In this document: piece after piece, positions 12,117 to 23,261 of the stretch | How positions within the stretch are numbered: the stretch's first letter is position 1 | Layout: each line of letters begins with the position of its first letter | From: Xylocopa sonorina | Taxonomy: Eukaryota > Arthropoda > Insecta > Hymenoptera > Apidae | Reading direction: 5' to 3' | Length of the DNA: 64,000 nt | Assembly: GCF_050948175.1 (NCBI RefSeq) | Contig: NC_135199.1 | Span: 7,134,501-7,198,500 of the forward strand | The notes under the pieces: model-generated | Seen by the model: the letters and a program-made list of their open reading frames with translations, nothing else | Database searches by the model: none | Told to the model about the DNA's origin: nothing | Translations under genes and position numbers: made by a program

Positions 12117-15100
12117 AGGGTTGCAGCCGTCCTGTTCGCACCGCGGGGATCCACGACTTTTTAGCCGTCTCTCGCTCCGATCGTCGCGCTCCATCGAGTT
12201 TCGTCGAGTTTTAATGAAGAGTTCTGGGGGCTCTTCTTGGTTTCCCCTTTGGGACGACCGCGGCGATTCCACGCCATCCGGAGGCGTTCGCGCGTTTCCG
12301 TGCACCCTCGATCGCGTATTTCCCTCCTCGCGTTGATGCACAGAACGCTCGAGACCGACGCTGGACGGGAGGATGCTGGAGCAGCGCGCGCTTCCCCACG
12401 CCTAAGTCGAAACGGAGCTGAGATGGAATATTATATACGCGCTGCTGTAATGTTAACTAGTTGGAAACTTCTGGGAGCCGACGCGGGTCGGGTTAATATT
12501 CCTTACGGGGGCGAGTTGCCTCAAGTTTGCGGGCAGGATAAATTACACGGGATACATTGTCCTTCGTCGAACGCGCATCCGCTACGTGGAAACGACATCG
12601 ACTGTCGAACTGCTTCGCGATCGAACTTTCAAGCCCTTTTACCAAAAACTGACCTCAATTGCTTCTACAGTTTACTCGAACGCGAACAGTATCCATTATC
12701 GACAGAAGTTGCGATGGAGAAGTAAAAGATTCGCCTGGATCGTTTAAAATTGCTAATCGTCGATGGGTTTAGATTTCGTAGCGCAATGGAGACGTACTCG
12801 AAACCAGACACGGGTCACTTCGGAATTCGTGGAGAGGCGATAGAAGGGCAGTGAGACTCGTGGGACTTGATAAAGAGGAATTTCGATCCAGGAGGACGTG
12901 ATACAGATGTCCTTGGATTTAGGAGCCTCGCATCGCGTAGGACCTTCGAACTCGTCCGATCAGATACCCTCGGTTCCTCGAACTAATATCCAGCTGATCT
13001 GAATTTATGGAGTCGAACGTCTACGAGTCGAGCGAAAATTCAGTAAGTTCTCAAGGTAAATTGAAACAAATATAAAAGACGAGGACTTATGAAATGAAAT
13101 AATTGTCGATTCACTGATCACTTCATTCGATTCATTGTCTCGTAAAGGTAGCCTGAAGACTGATGAGATCGTCGAATTGAATCGTGATCTGTCAAGCGGC
13201 AGCAAATTAATCCTCGAAATATATAGATTCCGACGTAAACGCTCTTCGTGACAGAACGTTGCGGAGCCGACCGGAACTCGAAGGCAGCGCATTAACAAAT
13301 TCGCGATGTAATCACTTCCAAGTCCGCCGTCTCCTTAGCTGTTGCTTAATTGCGTAGTCTGGGAACGTGTCTCGATAACTCTGTTCAAGTTGGGAGTTTC
13401 TAATCTGCAAATCACTACCTAATATACACACGCACACGTGCACATCGGTTAGGCGATGCACGGTGGTTTATGGTATATATACAGGCGGTTTATGCACGCC
13501 AACTTCCGTGATCTCTTCGTTCGCGGTGTAAACTAATATTTACCTGAATAACATGCAAATAATCCGCGCGGAAATATTTGTTTACTATCTATTAAATAAA
13601 ACGAGAGAGCACGACGTCCATTGTACAGTCAGCTATGAATGGTGACGACGAAAGATCGTTGAAAGTTATAATACGGGTACACGAAATCTCTTTCTAGATC
13701 TGACGTAAGTCACCGCGTTCAAATGATGAAGGAAGTTGGTTTATTGGGCCGACATTTTCGAGCAACAACGCGGCCGCATTGTTCCGGCGGAAAATAACGC
13801 AGCCTCTTAGAAGACGCGGAGCGGCGTCGCGCGCGGTCGGAAGTTCGCTGTACGCAAAGTGGATCTTTGGCGCGAGCAACGTCGCAAGAAACCCGTGATT
13901 ATAACTTCGCAGTTACGTCCATAAAATTGCAGTCGTAACCATAAATCGCGGCACTTTGCCCTCCACGGGAGCAAGTAATCCGGGTCGCACGGCCAGGTTG
14001 AGACCCGTTTCCACGGTCCACCGGAAGTGCCGCGGCGAACAGCGTCCAGTAGCCGCGTTTGAATGAAAACAAAATGGCGCGGCTTGTTGCAGCGGAACAA
14101 TAGTCACGTTGCGTCGTAATTAATTACCTCTCGCGATCTCGTACGAGCAGAGAGGCGTACGCGTACAAGTGTCGATGCAGAGATTATAAATAGTTCACCG
14201 GGACTAAAGATTTGATTACAATTTCGCGTTGGCGAAGATTTTCATTGGACGATCAAAGAAATGAGAACGCCGCTTCATCCGATGCCGGGCGAGAGTAATT
14301 TTTCCCATCGCCGGGTATTCCGTCAACGCGTCCCCAGTTTAATGCAAATTTCGCTAAAGCACCGTTCAATTTACCCTTTTAAATTCCGCGCGACGAAACC
14401 CGCGGGCTCTCGATTTTATTGTTCTTACAGAAGGCGGTGGAAAAGCGGGCCGCGGACAAAGGAGTTGATCCTTGATGGGACGCTTTCCCGCCATCTCGTT
14501 TAAGGACGAGTATTTGCATGGGCTCGAGACGCGGCGAATTGGAATCGCGTCGAATTCATTGTGAATGCGCATTTAAGCCGGAAGCGACGGGATATAACGA
14601 ACTACCGGCGGACGTATAGGTAGTGCCGTGTGGACGGAAAACTTGGCGAACAAAGGGGAAAGGAAGAGGGCGCAGGGCGGCGGAGACGGGATGAAGTTGT
14701 CATTACGCAAATTTATGACCGGAATATAACGGACGCGAGGAATTTTACGCTTTCTGCTGCTCGAGAGTTCGCTCGTAAAAAAGGAGCCTGTATTAAAACA
14801 CATTAAGTCCACCTGCTGGTAGTTTTGCTCGCATCTACGTACGGTGTTTTACTGCTCGTGCCAAAAATTTAATAAGTTCATGCAAATGAGCCCCTTATGT
14901 AAATCTGCAAGATTTCATGGCCGTCCAGATCCAGGGATCGCGGTACATATTTTTCGGCTACCCCTTATTACTATGGTAAATCTAGCCGTTGTAACGGGTA
15001 CTTCCGCGGCGAACAAAGAGGAGATTTGAATTCGTGCGCTGGGCCAAAGTCTTCGTAAACGTTGCCTAATTTAGCCGCTTCTAAGCAAAGCTCGCGGCTG

Positions 15101-15540
15101 TAATAATAATCGTACCACTTAACATTATACATAGTCGAGAGTTGCGGATAGTAAAATATATGGAAACAGAGATCGTTGTAGAATTCGTACAATTTTCTTT
15201 CCGAGGGTTGTTCTTCGATCGAGCGAGAAATCGCTGGCAGTTTAAAGTCCGTCGAAAGTTTTGCGCCTCAAATCTCGACGATTCTCCTTTCGAGTCTAGC
15301 TGCTCGAACTTTTCATTTCCCTGTAATATACAGCAGTTTCCCTCTTCAAGAAGAATCTCGGTTGGCGAAGAAAAAATATCGGATCTCAGCACGTTCTACG
15401 AGAAATTCAACCGGAACACCGGGGATTCTTTTCGTCAGACACGCACTCGCTTATTCGTTTGTATCGGTGCATCTAAAGAAATCGAAAATAGAAAGGAAAC
15501 TATGTGTATTTGAATTTATATCTATGCGAAGAGAAGCGAT

Positions 15541-15680
15541 AAAAGAGTAGAGGGAAAAATAGAAAGAACCACGTTTCGAAGCAAGAGACGAGAAAGAGAA
15601 AGAAAGGGAGAAAAAGAGAGAAACCAAGAACGCGCCAAGAAAATGAGGGGAAGGTTGAGAAAAGTAAAGAACAGCTAAGG
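15541..15680 (+). repeat. Purine-rich tract
   Basis: About 140 bases of AG-rich sequence (GAGAAAGAGAAAG-type units) on the + strand. It explains part of the long Ser/Phe-rich open frame on the opposite strand. Confidence 0.75.
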
Positions 15681-16960
15681 GGTTAACTTTATCAGCGTTG
15701 GCAGAAACGGCCCTCGAGTTCGATTTTGCGTTGCTCCCTAAGTTACCTGATCTGCTCTCCATTGTCTCGTGATAACTTTGTGATACCTGGCTAAGGATTT
15801 CCTTAGATACGCAGTCTCCGGCGTGTTCCACGAACAAGAAGAAAGACGAAGCACTGGGCTTAAGTCGTGAAACTTTCCCAACAAGCAAGCCCAACCTACC
15901 TCGACTACCCTCCGCGGAGGTGTTGCGAAAGTCGTATATCCGCGAAATGATCCCAGCCGCGGGTACTTTCGTCTGACTCTTGTTACTTCGACGATGGAAC
16001 GACGCCACTTGGATGCGCGCGAACACGTGCTTTCCAGATCGAAATATGATTATCAATCGGTTGATACGTGGAACGCAACCGAGCGGGCCGTCTTCGACGA
16101 TTAACATCGACGCTTGTGTAATCGCAAGCGAGCACATTCTTTCGCGATATAATTTCGAATTATTAAATTAACGAGGGAAATGAAATCAAGCGAAACACTG
16201 GCATTGTACTCCACCGTTACTGTCTTTTGATCTTCGCGTTCTTTGTGCAATTAATTACCGCGCCGAGGGAGGGACAATGAAACGGAAATATTACGATTCG
16301 CTGGCTGCGAGGCCTTTGGATTCATTTACAAATGAACCTTACGATAATACTTTCGCTACGAACATTTCGAATTGAAATTAACATAACGGGTAATTGATAA
16401 GGTAATTAATATACAGCGCGGTCTGTTTGCGAACTGTTGGCTACTTGTGTTCCACGTGTATTTTAAACGATAACCGCGAGCCGTGGGGGCGGGCGGAAAT
16501 AAAACCAGCCCTCGAACGTACCCGGTTTCGGTTAACAATACGAAGTGGCCGCGATGCATATGCAAACGCTGCAACATTAATCTTTCTTTGCTAAATTCTT
16601 TGTTCCCTAAAATATGCTCGGGCTGAAGCTGAAAAAGGAGAGAACGGGAACGGCAAGCGGGAAACAAGTGAAATTTATTTCGCGAAACGCTGTACCCGCG
16701 CCGGCACATCGTTTGCAAGCTGGCATGATAGAGCGCCGCGGAGGCGCATCGAAAAGTTGAAGCGTTCCTGGCTTGTTTCACGAGACAGAGTACAGCTGAC
16801 GTACTTAAACCGTAGTTTGTCAAAAGAAACGCTGTCGAGCCTGTTGTTGCTGTACCGATCGAGAACTTCGAGTCTGTCCCACTTCGTGCTATGATTGATT
16901 AGCTAAACAGCTAGCGCCAAACAGCTTGCTATCTGTATTTCTTATCTTGCTGTTGCTTTA

Positions 16961-17075
16961 ATAAAACGATGATTATTTTCAGCGCGTTTGTCACAAAAAC
17001 GTGATCTTACTCTTAAAACTATACCAGCATCTTAATAGGGTAGATTAGCGTTCAAATTTCTTGCTAGTACGTACC
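16961..17075 (+). pseudogene. Relic promoter of a lost venom-type peptide gene (unit 0)
   Basis: Bases 16961-17036 align closely with 24742-24817, the region just upstream of the intact peptide gene at 24898. Shared landmarks are ATAAAAC, GATTATTTTCAGC, CGTTT-TCAC-AAAACGTG and TTACTCTTA. A weaker match continues to GTACGT at about 17070. In the intact copy the next bases are the TATA box (24848-24855). Here the similarity stops at that point and the sequence passes directly into a fragment of block B. The TATA box, start codon and all three coding exons are absent. I infer a third gene copy removed by a deletion running from just before its TATA box into downstream repeat B. Confidence 0.65.
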
Positions 17076-17080
17076 AAGAG

Positions 17081-17190
17081 CGCAACAACCCTTCTACCAT
17101 AGTGTCACTCATAGCTGAAGTTGAGCTGAAAGCAGGCGACCTCGATGATGGTCATTCTGATACATGTCAGTCCCTCGCAACGCATAAGTA
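17081..17190 (+). repeat. Block B fragment (B0), joined to the relic promoter
   Basis: Diverged copy of the 3' part of block B. It shares GCAACARCCCTTCTA, ATAGTG, GCTGAA and a closing GCAAYGCAT with 18390-18514 and 25505-25624. It is clearly more diverged than B1 and B2c are from each other, suggesting an older copy. Confidence 0.55.
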
Positions 17191-17630
17191 GATGTAGAAG
17201 GGTTCTCTCCTCGAAGTTCCAGAGGTGCTCGCTTGTGGCTCAAAGTCCTAACGGATCAGCTTCCCAGCTGACAAAAAGGTCTCGCTAGACACGGTTCCCG
17301 AATGCAACACGCTCGATGCATCATCTTGTACAACTTGGTTTACAAGAATTCATTTACATGGTGCTAAACGTGTGTATTTACCTAACACGTGCGAACGCGG
17401 ATAGCTGAATTTCATCAAACAATGTGGCGGTACCAAGCTCAGAAGTAAAGCCATCGTAAGGGTTGATAGAAGAAGCCATTGATTACTTCTAGTATGCGAG
17501 CTTGTACTACCGCAGAAAATAAGAACTAGTTTCGTTTGAGTTGTCCTTTTTAAAGGCCAAACCTTGATATGTCTTCTGTAACTAAATGTAGATGAAAAAT
17601 AAAGCGTTTAATTCTAGAATAGTAACTAAT
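17191..17630. other. Non-coding spacer between relic unit 0 and block A1
   Basis: I searched this stretch for a signal-peptide exon or cysteine-rich exon resembling the two intact genes and found none. A short AAAGCGTTTAAT match at about 17601 resembles the start of block B2c (25338 onward) and may be a last trace of the lost gene's 3' side; this is weak. Confidence 0.4.
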
Positions 17631-17957
17631 GTTGCCTACATTTCTGCCTTCCATATTATCCTAAAAAATTACTAATCCTTTATATTATTTTAAAATTCGA
17701 GACACGTTCGTACATAAAAGATGGTTTCACTGTCAGCAGTGTCAGTTCAATATCCATATAATGCAACGAATAAAAGTTTGTTCCCGATTAATTGACACGT
17801 CCCTGTACATATAAACATCGCAAAAAAAGGAGAAAAAGAATAAAAAGTAATGTGTAATAAAATATGAAATACCAAGTATGTTTCATAACGTTTGTATAGT
17901 TTATCACCTTGTAAAGCAATAAATCCTGATGCGGCTGTCACGAGAAATTATTTTCAT
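17631..17957 (+). repeat. Duplicated block A, copy 1
   Basis: About 327 bp nearly collinear with 20105-20437, with mostly single-base differences and a small indel in an A-rich run. Shared landmarks include GAGACACGTTCGTACATAAA, CAAGTATGTTTCATAACG and GCGGCTGTCACGAGAAATTA. In this copy block B follows directly, while in copy 2 a peptide gene follows. Both copies hold a minus-strand open frame of 64-85 codons, but most differences between them change amino acids, so I do not call it a gene. Confidence 0.85.
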
Positions 17958-17965
17958 ATTGTATC

Positions 17966-18514
17966 CATACCTGTATCCATACCGTACCGTGTACATGTAT
18001 TTACATTTATTTGGTGTACACGTTACCTTCATTTAAACGGTAATATAAGATTGAATAAATTCGATTCGTTAAGCGTTGTTGGTAGCAACCGACTGTGCTG
18101 TTTAATTAAACGCTTATCAAATGCTACAGAAATGATTCTTATCCGTTATCTTTGGAGCCGTTACCATAGAATACCAGCAATATTACGCTCGTTAATGATG
18201 TCTTTCGCGTTTGATCATTCTTCCTTTTTTATAATAAATCCTCGGTATCCTGTTGCTACGTGTCCGTTAAATGTAAAACGATATCAGTGTTCCACGTTAT
18301 TGTTACTCATGAGAAAGTTTTATCCTGAACACTCAGATTTACAAAGGCTGTTCCATCCAGAGACACTTTCTCAAGGGTGGATCAGGGCCACTATATACCA
18401 GAACTGCAACAGCCCTTCTAAAATAGTGCTCCCCATGGCTAAAACCGGGCTGAAAACAGCCGGACTCCAAATACGTTCATGTTACTATAAAACAGGCTTG
18501 CAATGCATCACTCG
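17966..18514 (+). repeat. Duplicated block B, contiguous copy (B1a-b-c)
   Basis: This block is uninterrupted here. Its three consecutive parts match three separated pieces in unit 2: 17966-18075 with 22556-22666, 18076-18206 with 23133-23261, and 18207-18514 with 25341-25624. The third part contains a 24-bp segment (about 18240-18264) missing from the unit 2 copy. A 208-codon frame (17892-18518) spans the end of A1 and all of B1, but the middle part in the other copy has a 2-bp indel and mostly replacement differences, so coding function is doubtful. Confidence 0.85.
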
Positions 18515-19330
18515 ATGAATAATACACAATTCCAAATGAGAGTATAAACGAACATCCGCGGTGTTTCAATTACCATGGCTTAAATAATCTCTTGATCATG
18601 CGAAATTCATGTTGCGCGGATCGGTGAGAACCGTTTCGCGTTTAAATTCCACCATACTCCATAGCCGCTCGACGTAAAAACCAATTTCTAATGTTGTCTT
18701 GTTGCTATCCGCCGGTTCACGGGGATGAAATTACAACGAATGATCGAACGTCTCGCTCGTTTTATGCGAAATCACGAGCGAAACGAGTTGCCGGGCGAAT
18801 CCCGCCGCGCAGCGAGATGAAATTGTTTCGTTATCGAGAAAAATCGCTTTATCGTTGTCGATTGCTTCCCTCCAGCCGATGTAATAATCGTGGCAAATTT
18901 AATATCACGTACAAATCCTCCCGCCTCTGTTCGACGAAGATCAAACGCGCGACAAGTTCGAGGCTGCGCCGGGGATTTTCATTACACCGACGCCCTTTTG
19001 TTATTAACACATTATCGCTCGAGCACCTGCCAGCGAGAGAGGATTATCTTGATAATGTGTTTTCTCTACAGCTCCCACCTGAGTAACGTAACGCGGCTCG
19101 CCTACCGAACTTCGGCGTACCTCTGCGCTCCACGATCCGTCGTCATTAATTATTACCAAGTAATAAAATTCAAACAGCCCCTTGTACTTCGTAATGGCTG
19201 TGTTCCGGTAACGAGAGGTAATTCGAGCCACTTGCGCGCGTTTTACTGCCTCTGTACCTACGTACGAACGTAACACAAGTTCGTATCAATGGCGTGCCCG
19301 CGCAAAGGTTTCCACGTTCGATCCGATATT
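18515..19330. other. Unit 1-specific spacer (about 816 bp)
   Basis: This segment lies between blocks B1 and C1 and has no counterpart in unit 2, where B2c passes into C2 after only about eight bases. It has no recognised gene, no obvious inverted terminal repeats and no clear target-site duplication. It may be an insertion in unit 1 or a deletion in unit 2. Confidence 0.6.
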
Positions 19331-20104
19331 AAATCGACGCTTTCGGCCAATGCTGAACTCGATATCGAGATACTGGTCCCAGAAAATCATCTGAATTACT
19401 CCAACTTTTTCAATATCCGACGGAGAGTATCGTTTCGAATAGCAGGTCGACGGAGGATCGTCAAGGGAATCTGTCTCGAGAGCGATTCGCGTGAATTTCA
19501 GGGGAGGACGCGGACTTGTTCAAGGCGGGTAGCACGCAGGTGAAATTGGCGGGCTTCGTTGGCAAGGGACGCGACCAGATCTAATTTATATAACGCTGCG
19601 GAGGACCCGTTGGGCTCTCTCAATCTTTGGGCACGGTTTGCTGGATTTCAAATCGTTCCGGGCGGCGATGCAGCCAGCCGGTGGTCCTTGCCTGGATTCG
19701 GACAGCGTAAAGGTTTACGCTTGGTCCAGGAATGGGGCCGTGCAACCGGAAGGATGGCGGACGAAGGTGAGTAGGAAAATGGCGTCAGATGGATGCTCTC
19801 ATTAATTAACAGCTATCTTACCGCCCCAACCTCGTATCTTTGTCGTTCGTTCGCACGCATCTGTGTCTTTGATCACTCGTCGAATCGCATTATAACTCCC
19901 GTGGGTATGCGAAATTACTCGCGGCTTTAATAAGATTATTTTATAACAAATTTCAATAACACTCGCGGCAACGACCCGTTAGCCACTTGTCAGACAGTAT
20001 TATTACGCGATCCTTCCGGCTGAATCAGTTGCAGCCTAACTACCCTATGCCTATTTAATAAGCCGTCGTCTTTGTCAGTCGTAGCCCAAGAATCAAACAT
20101 CGTT
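19331..20104 (+). repeat. Duplicated block C, contiguous copy (C1)
   Basis: About 774 bp that match 25633-26149 and then 27167-27410, with roughly one difference per twenty bases. The copy is continuous across CGTTCG at 19848-19853, exactly where the unit 2 copy carries an extra 1,017 bp. Two overlapping open frames inside (for example 19559-19774) persist in the other copy, but essentially all differences change amino acids, so they are not called as genes. Confidence 0.85.
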
Positions 20105-20437
20105 GTTGCCTGCATTGCCGCTTTCCATATTATCCTAAAATATTACCAACCCCTTATACTATTTTAAAATTCGAGACACGTTCGTACATAAAAGATGGTC
20201 TCACCGTCAGAAGTGTCAGTTCGATATTCGTATAATGCAACGAACAAAAGTTCGTTCCCGATTAATTTACACGTCTCTGTACACATAAACATCGCATAAA
20301 AAGAAGGAAAAAAAAAAGAATAAAAAATAATGTGCAATAAAATATGAAATACCAAGTATGTTTCATAACGTTTGTGTAGTTTATCACCTTGTAAAACAAT
20401 AAATCGTGATGCGGCTGTCACGAGAAATTATTTTCAT
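20105..20437 (+). repeat. Duplicated block A, copy 2
   Basis: Second copy of block A, starting exactly where block C1 ends (AATCAAACATCGTT then GTTGCC). It marks the start of tandem unit 2. Similarity to copy 1 ends at TTATTTTCAT, after which this copy runs into the promoter of peptide gene 1. Confidence 0.85.
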
Positions 20438-20516
20438 TGTTCGTTCGGTTACATAAAACGCGTAAGCGTTCGTGCAGTTTATCTATATAGTCCCTGGCAG
20501 TGAACGATGACCGGCG

Positions 20517-20523
20517 TATAAAA
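20517..20523 (+). promoter_or_regulatory. TATA box of peptide gene 1
   Basis: TATAAAA lies 75 bp upstream of the start codon at 20592. Transcription would be expected to begin about 30 bases further on, near 20547. No strong TCAGT initiator is present at that distance. An out-of-frame ATG at 20545 would lie at or just upstream of the expected start site. Confidence 0.6.
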
Positions 20524-20591
20524 CGCAGCAGTACACAGGTGTCGATGTTGAATGCACCCGGAATTCGATGCACAGAATGCGCGGAACAAGC

Positions 20592-20951
20592 ATGCATCAA
20601 ACGACTAAGACACTTCTTTTACTCCTCTCCGTATTTCTAATGTCAGGATATTTCGCAACGTCTGTTATGGGGGTAAGTGTGACATTTTATTCCACGTACA
20701 CTCCAACGTATTGATATCGTACGTTTTATCAAGGACCCATCAAAGTGCGGCATCTACTATAAAAGACGATGCAGATACCCGCATGTGGCAGCCATGTGCC
20801 CGGTAAGATCGATACGATATTAAATTACTTAATTTTTGCACCGTTCAATGAGAACGAAATTCCATAACATCGTCGTATGTTAGCTTTCGAGGGTGGTGAG
20901 AGTAAAGCTCATTTTTCTTGTCTTCGACAGAACGTGTGCAACGGGAAGTGA
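20592..20951 (+). CDS. Small secreted cysteine-rich peptide, divergent apamin/MCD-type paralogue (gene 1)
   Basis: I infer three exons, 20592-20672, 20734-20802 and 20931-20951, all in phase 0. The introns of 61 and 128 bp have canonical ends (GTAAGT...AAG, GTAAGA...CAG). The product is 56 residues. Residues 1-27 are a signal peptide with a run of leucines (8-12) and an LM-S-GYF motif close to that of gene 2 at 24898; cleavage is plausible after residue 24 or 27. The mature part is basic and has four cysteines, spaced C-x7-C-x8-C-x3-C, ending Asn-Gly-Lys-stop, which suggests C-terminal amidation. The x8 and x3 spacings equal those of gene 2, but the first cysteine sits six residues further away. 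Same exon plan, phases and signal type argue for common descent with gene 2. Expected site of action is secretion, probably in venom, with a channel or cell-surface target; target and toxicity are unknown. An antimicrobial or other secreted role is an alternative. Confidence 0.75.
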
Positions 20952-21029
20952 ATTTTAATTCGAGGATGGACAACGTCGACACATTGGAGAAGATTTTATA
21001 CCCACCTTTAATGCAATTATGTTTCGCTA

Positions 21030-21035
21030 ATTAAA
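21030..21035 (+). terminator. Candidate poly(A) signal of gene 1
   Basis: ATTAAA lies about 80 bases after the gene 1 stop codon, in an AT-rich stretch. It is a common variant of AATAAA. No better signal is closer. Confidence 0.4.
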
Positions 21036-22555
21036 TGAAATCCAAGAAGAAGAGTAAAGTAACGCCTGGTACACCGAAGTCTCCAATCTTTCTCGATTCC
21101 GATATAAGTATCAGCTTCCCGCGTCTCCAAGGCGCAGTATTCTTCTCGCGGCGCTGTTGAAAAATCCCGACAAAGAAACAACGAGGATCATAAGTTGCGT
21201 CCTAACATCTGGCCCTAGTTCTACGGCGTATTACTTCTGTTTCCTTGAAAATGGTAGAGCGGAAACATGGAAACGCGAGACGCCGCCCAGGCGCGCTCGC
21301 CAAGATTTTCATGAATATTCTTTAGGTTACATTAATGCGCTTTATAAATATGTATTAAACCCACGGATTTCACTATCTCCGACAAATTAAGCTTTCCAGC
21401 TGCCTTAACCCTTCTCCCTGTTCCAACCGTGGCCGGGGCGTTACCGCTGCAAAGATGCAATTGGAATAGTAATTTAAACCGCGATCCGCCTCGTTCCCCT
21501 CCACTTTCTCCGCCAGGGACATTTAATATTCTGTACGATGAATTTATATTTTCTATTATGAAAGGGGCGTGCGGGGGTTACGACGCTCCGGCGAATTTGG
21601 CGCGATTAGGGGCTTCCGCGGCGGTCGTTCGCGTCGCTGGGCAAAAAATGATCGAGCTCGCACGGTATTACTTTTATCCAACGTTTTGAATAAAATAAAA
21701 GGAGGAAGAGCGCACCACTGTCTCGAAATCGTGATCTTCGTTCGTTGTACCTTTTTTTTTATACCGATAATAGGAAATCAAATCGTCGTTCTCCGCTTTC
21801 TGTCATTCGATGTGTAAAATGATCACGACAGTCCACGATCCCATCGATTTATCAGGCAGAGTTTGTTAAAATTTTCACGCCACCGGTGCGGGTCGAAAAA
21901 CGACGCGCAGAGTAATGATATTAAGTTAAACAGAACGAACAGGCCGCTTTAAAATATTTAACATTTCACAAATTGACGCGCAAAACGAAACGGAAGCGGC
22001 GATAAATAAATTCTCGGTTTTTCGCGCGCGACGCGAGACTCAGGGGCTCGTGTTCATCGCCGGTGAATGATGAAAAAGCCTCGATAAATAAAATGGCGCG
22101 TAAAAAGTCGGACGATATTTTCCGCCATCAAATGGAAACAAAATTCGTCGCATATTTTCTGTTATTATAGACACCAATAAACGCGGCGTGCCTCTGCCTT
22201 TCGTTTCTTTTCATTATGCCATCGCATGGACGCTCATTAACGGCATTGGACATGCATGAGAATAATTTTCCCTTTTTTCCAAATGTATTCCGCGTTTTCC
22301 TTTGACGGTATAAAGCATGCAAGAAAGTTAACGCCCTCCCGATGATCAAACGGTTTACCTGTAACACGTAAATTTATGGAAAAACCGGACCGCTCGCTTT
22401 TAAAACCGATAAACCCGTGTGCTAATATCGAGTAATTAATATAATGGAACAGAAAGATACAGAAAATCTGAATATTTGTTTTTCATCAGAGAATAATGTC
22501 TGACGATTGCACACTGATTTACATCCCCTTTATTGGTACAACATTGCGCGCGATG
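21036..22555. other. Non-coding DNA between gene 1 and block B2a
   Basis: Together with gene 1 this makes up the 20438-22555 segment that is absent at the matching position of unit 1. It was scanned for further signal-peptide and cysteine-rich exons and none was found. A few open frames of up to 86 codons have no recognisable features. Confidence 0.5.
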
Positions 22556-22666
22556 CATACCTGTATCCATACCCGTACCGCGTATACACATTTACATTTA
22601 TTTGCTGTACACGTTACCTTCATTTAAACGGTAATATAAGATTGAATAAATTCGATTCGTTAAGCG
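22556..22666 (+). repeat. Duplicated block B, part a, copy 2
   Basis: Matches 17966-18075, including ACGTTACCTTCATTTAAACG and AAATTCGATTCGTTAAGCG. After TTAAGCG it departs into a 466-bp segment not present in unit 1. Confidence 0.8.
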
Positions 22667-23132
22667 TGTACTTTTTCACAAATAAATAACGCGATATCTC
22701 CTTAAAACGACGTGCACAGCGATACGTTTGAAACGTATTATCGCACAATTGGCCCTTTGTGCCCGGTAAAAAATTATAAATGCTTCAACTCGTTGCCGTT
22801 GTTCAAAGGATATTCCAGCTGATAATGCGCTGGCTCAAAGCGACCGACTATCGTCGTTTCGATATACATATATATATATATTAGTGTGCTGTTGGCATTC
22901 ATTGATGCTAAAAGGCGGTTCTGTCGGTTTACCGGAATTTAGCACTTATAGGTTCATTTTGCACACGGTATCATTATGCTGTTCGTGGCATAATCTAATA
23001 TATCTACTAAATATTCGCGCAATAAACGTTGTCAGAGAATGGGCCGGCGTCACTTCAATTAATTCCAGGATTTGTTAAAGCAACTAAATTTGCATAATGA
23101 GTTCCCTCCATGAAATTATTGTTATCTTCGCG
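22667..23132. other. 466-bp unit 2-specific segment with TA repeat
   Basis: The segment interrupts block B in unit 2. It includes a TA-rich microsatellite (22862-22882) and a TATAAAT at about 22786 with no convincing downstream exon. Both junctions share a GCG trinucleotide, compatible with a deletion in unit 1 at short homology or with an insertion here. Confidence 0.6.
22862..22882 (+). repeat. TA dinucleotide microsatellite
   Basis: Alternating T and A with a single C interruption. Confidence 0.85.
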
Positions 23133-23261
23133 TTGTTGGTGGCAACCGACAGCTGTTTAATTAAACGCTTATCAAATGGTACAGAAATGATTCTTATCCG
23201 GTATCTTTCAAGTTATTACCCTAGAATACCAGTAACATTACGCTCGTTAATGATATCTTTC
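23133..23261 (+). repeat. Duplicated block B, part b, copy 2
   Basis: Matches 18076-18206, with a 2-bp length difference near 23150. An open frame at 23097-23315 begins with a hydrophobic stretch resembling a signal sequence. The 2-bp shift closes this frame in the other copy and most differences alter amino acids, so it is treated as a by-product of the repeat. Confidence 0.75.

Larger units (their letters stand above)
9266..16960. other. Non-coding stretch, no supported gene
   Basis: No gene could be supported. It includes two more purine-rich tracts (about 11979-12116 and 15541-15680), a CA/CG-rich patch near 13425-13445 and a TATA-like TATAAATA at 14185-14192 that lacks an initiator and a convincing downstream exon. 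The longest frame is 228 codons on the minus strand (15451-16137). It is partly generated by the purine tract, which reads as serine/phenylalanine repeats on the other strand, and matches nothing I know. Confidence 0.45.

Noticed and set aside
14185..14192. Strong-looking TATAAATA
   Set aside because: No initiator about 30 bases downstream, and the next ATG frame (14261-14503) lacks any recognisable feature.
15451..16137. 228-codon minus-strand open frame
   Set aside because: Its last third is the complement of a purine tract and reads as Ser/Phe repeats. No domain, no splice context and no relative that I recognise.
17747..17941. Minus-strand hydrophobic frame in block A1, repeated at 20164-20421
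   Set aside because: Differences are mainly replacements, one copy has an early stop, and there is no promoter or splice context. Treated as a by-product of the repeat.
17892..18518. 208-codon + strand open frame, the longest on this strand
   Set aside because: It runs across the end of block A1 and all of B1. In the other copy these parts are separated, one has a 2-bp indel, and the differences in parts a and b mostly change amino acids. No domain or signal peptide.
19559..19774. 71-codon frame present again at 25860-26105
   Set aside because: All five differences that I could score between the copies are replacements and none is silent, which is not the pattern of a conserved protein. Similarity is explained by duplication of block C.
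17631..20104. Idea that unit 1 is a spliced retrocopy of a transcript from unit 2
   Set aside because: The edges of the extra segments in unit 2 are not GT-AG on either strand, and there is no poly(A) tail at the end of unit 1.
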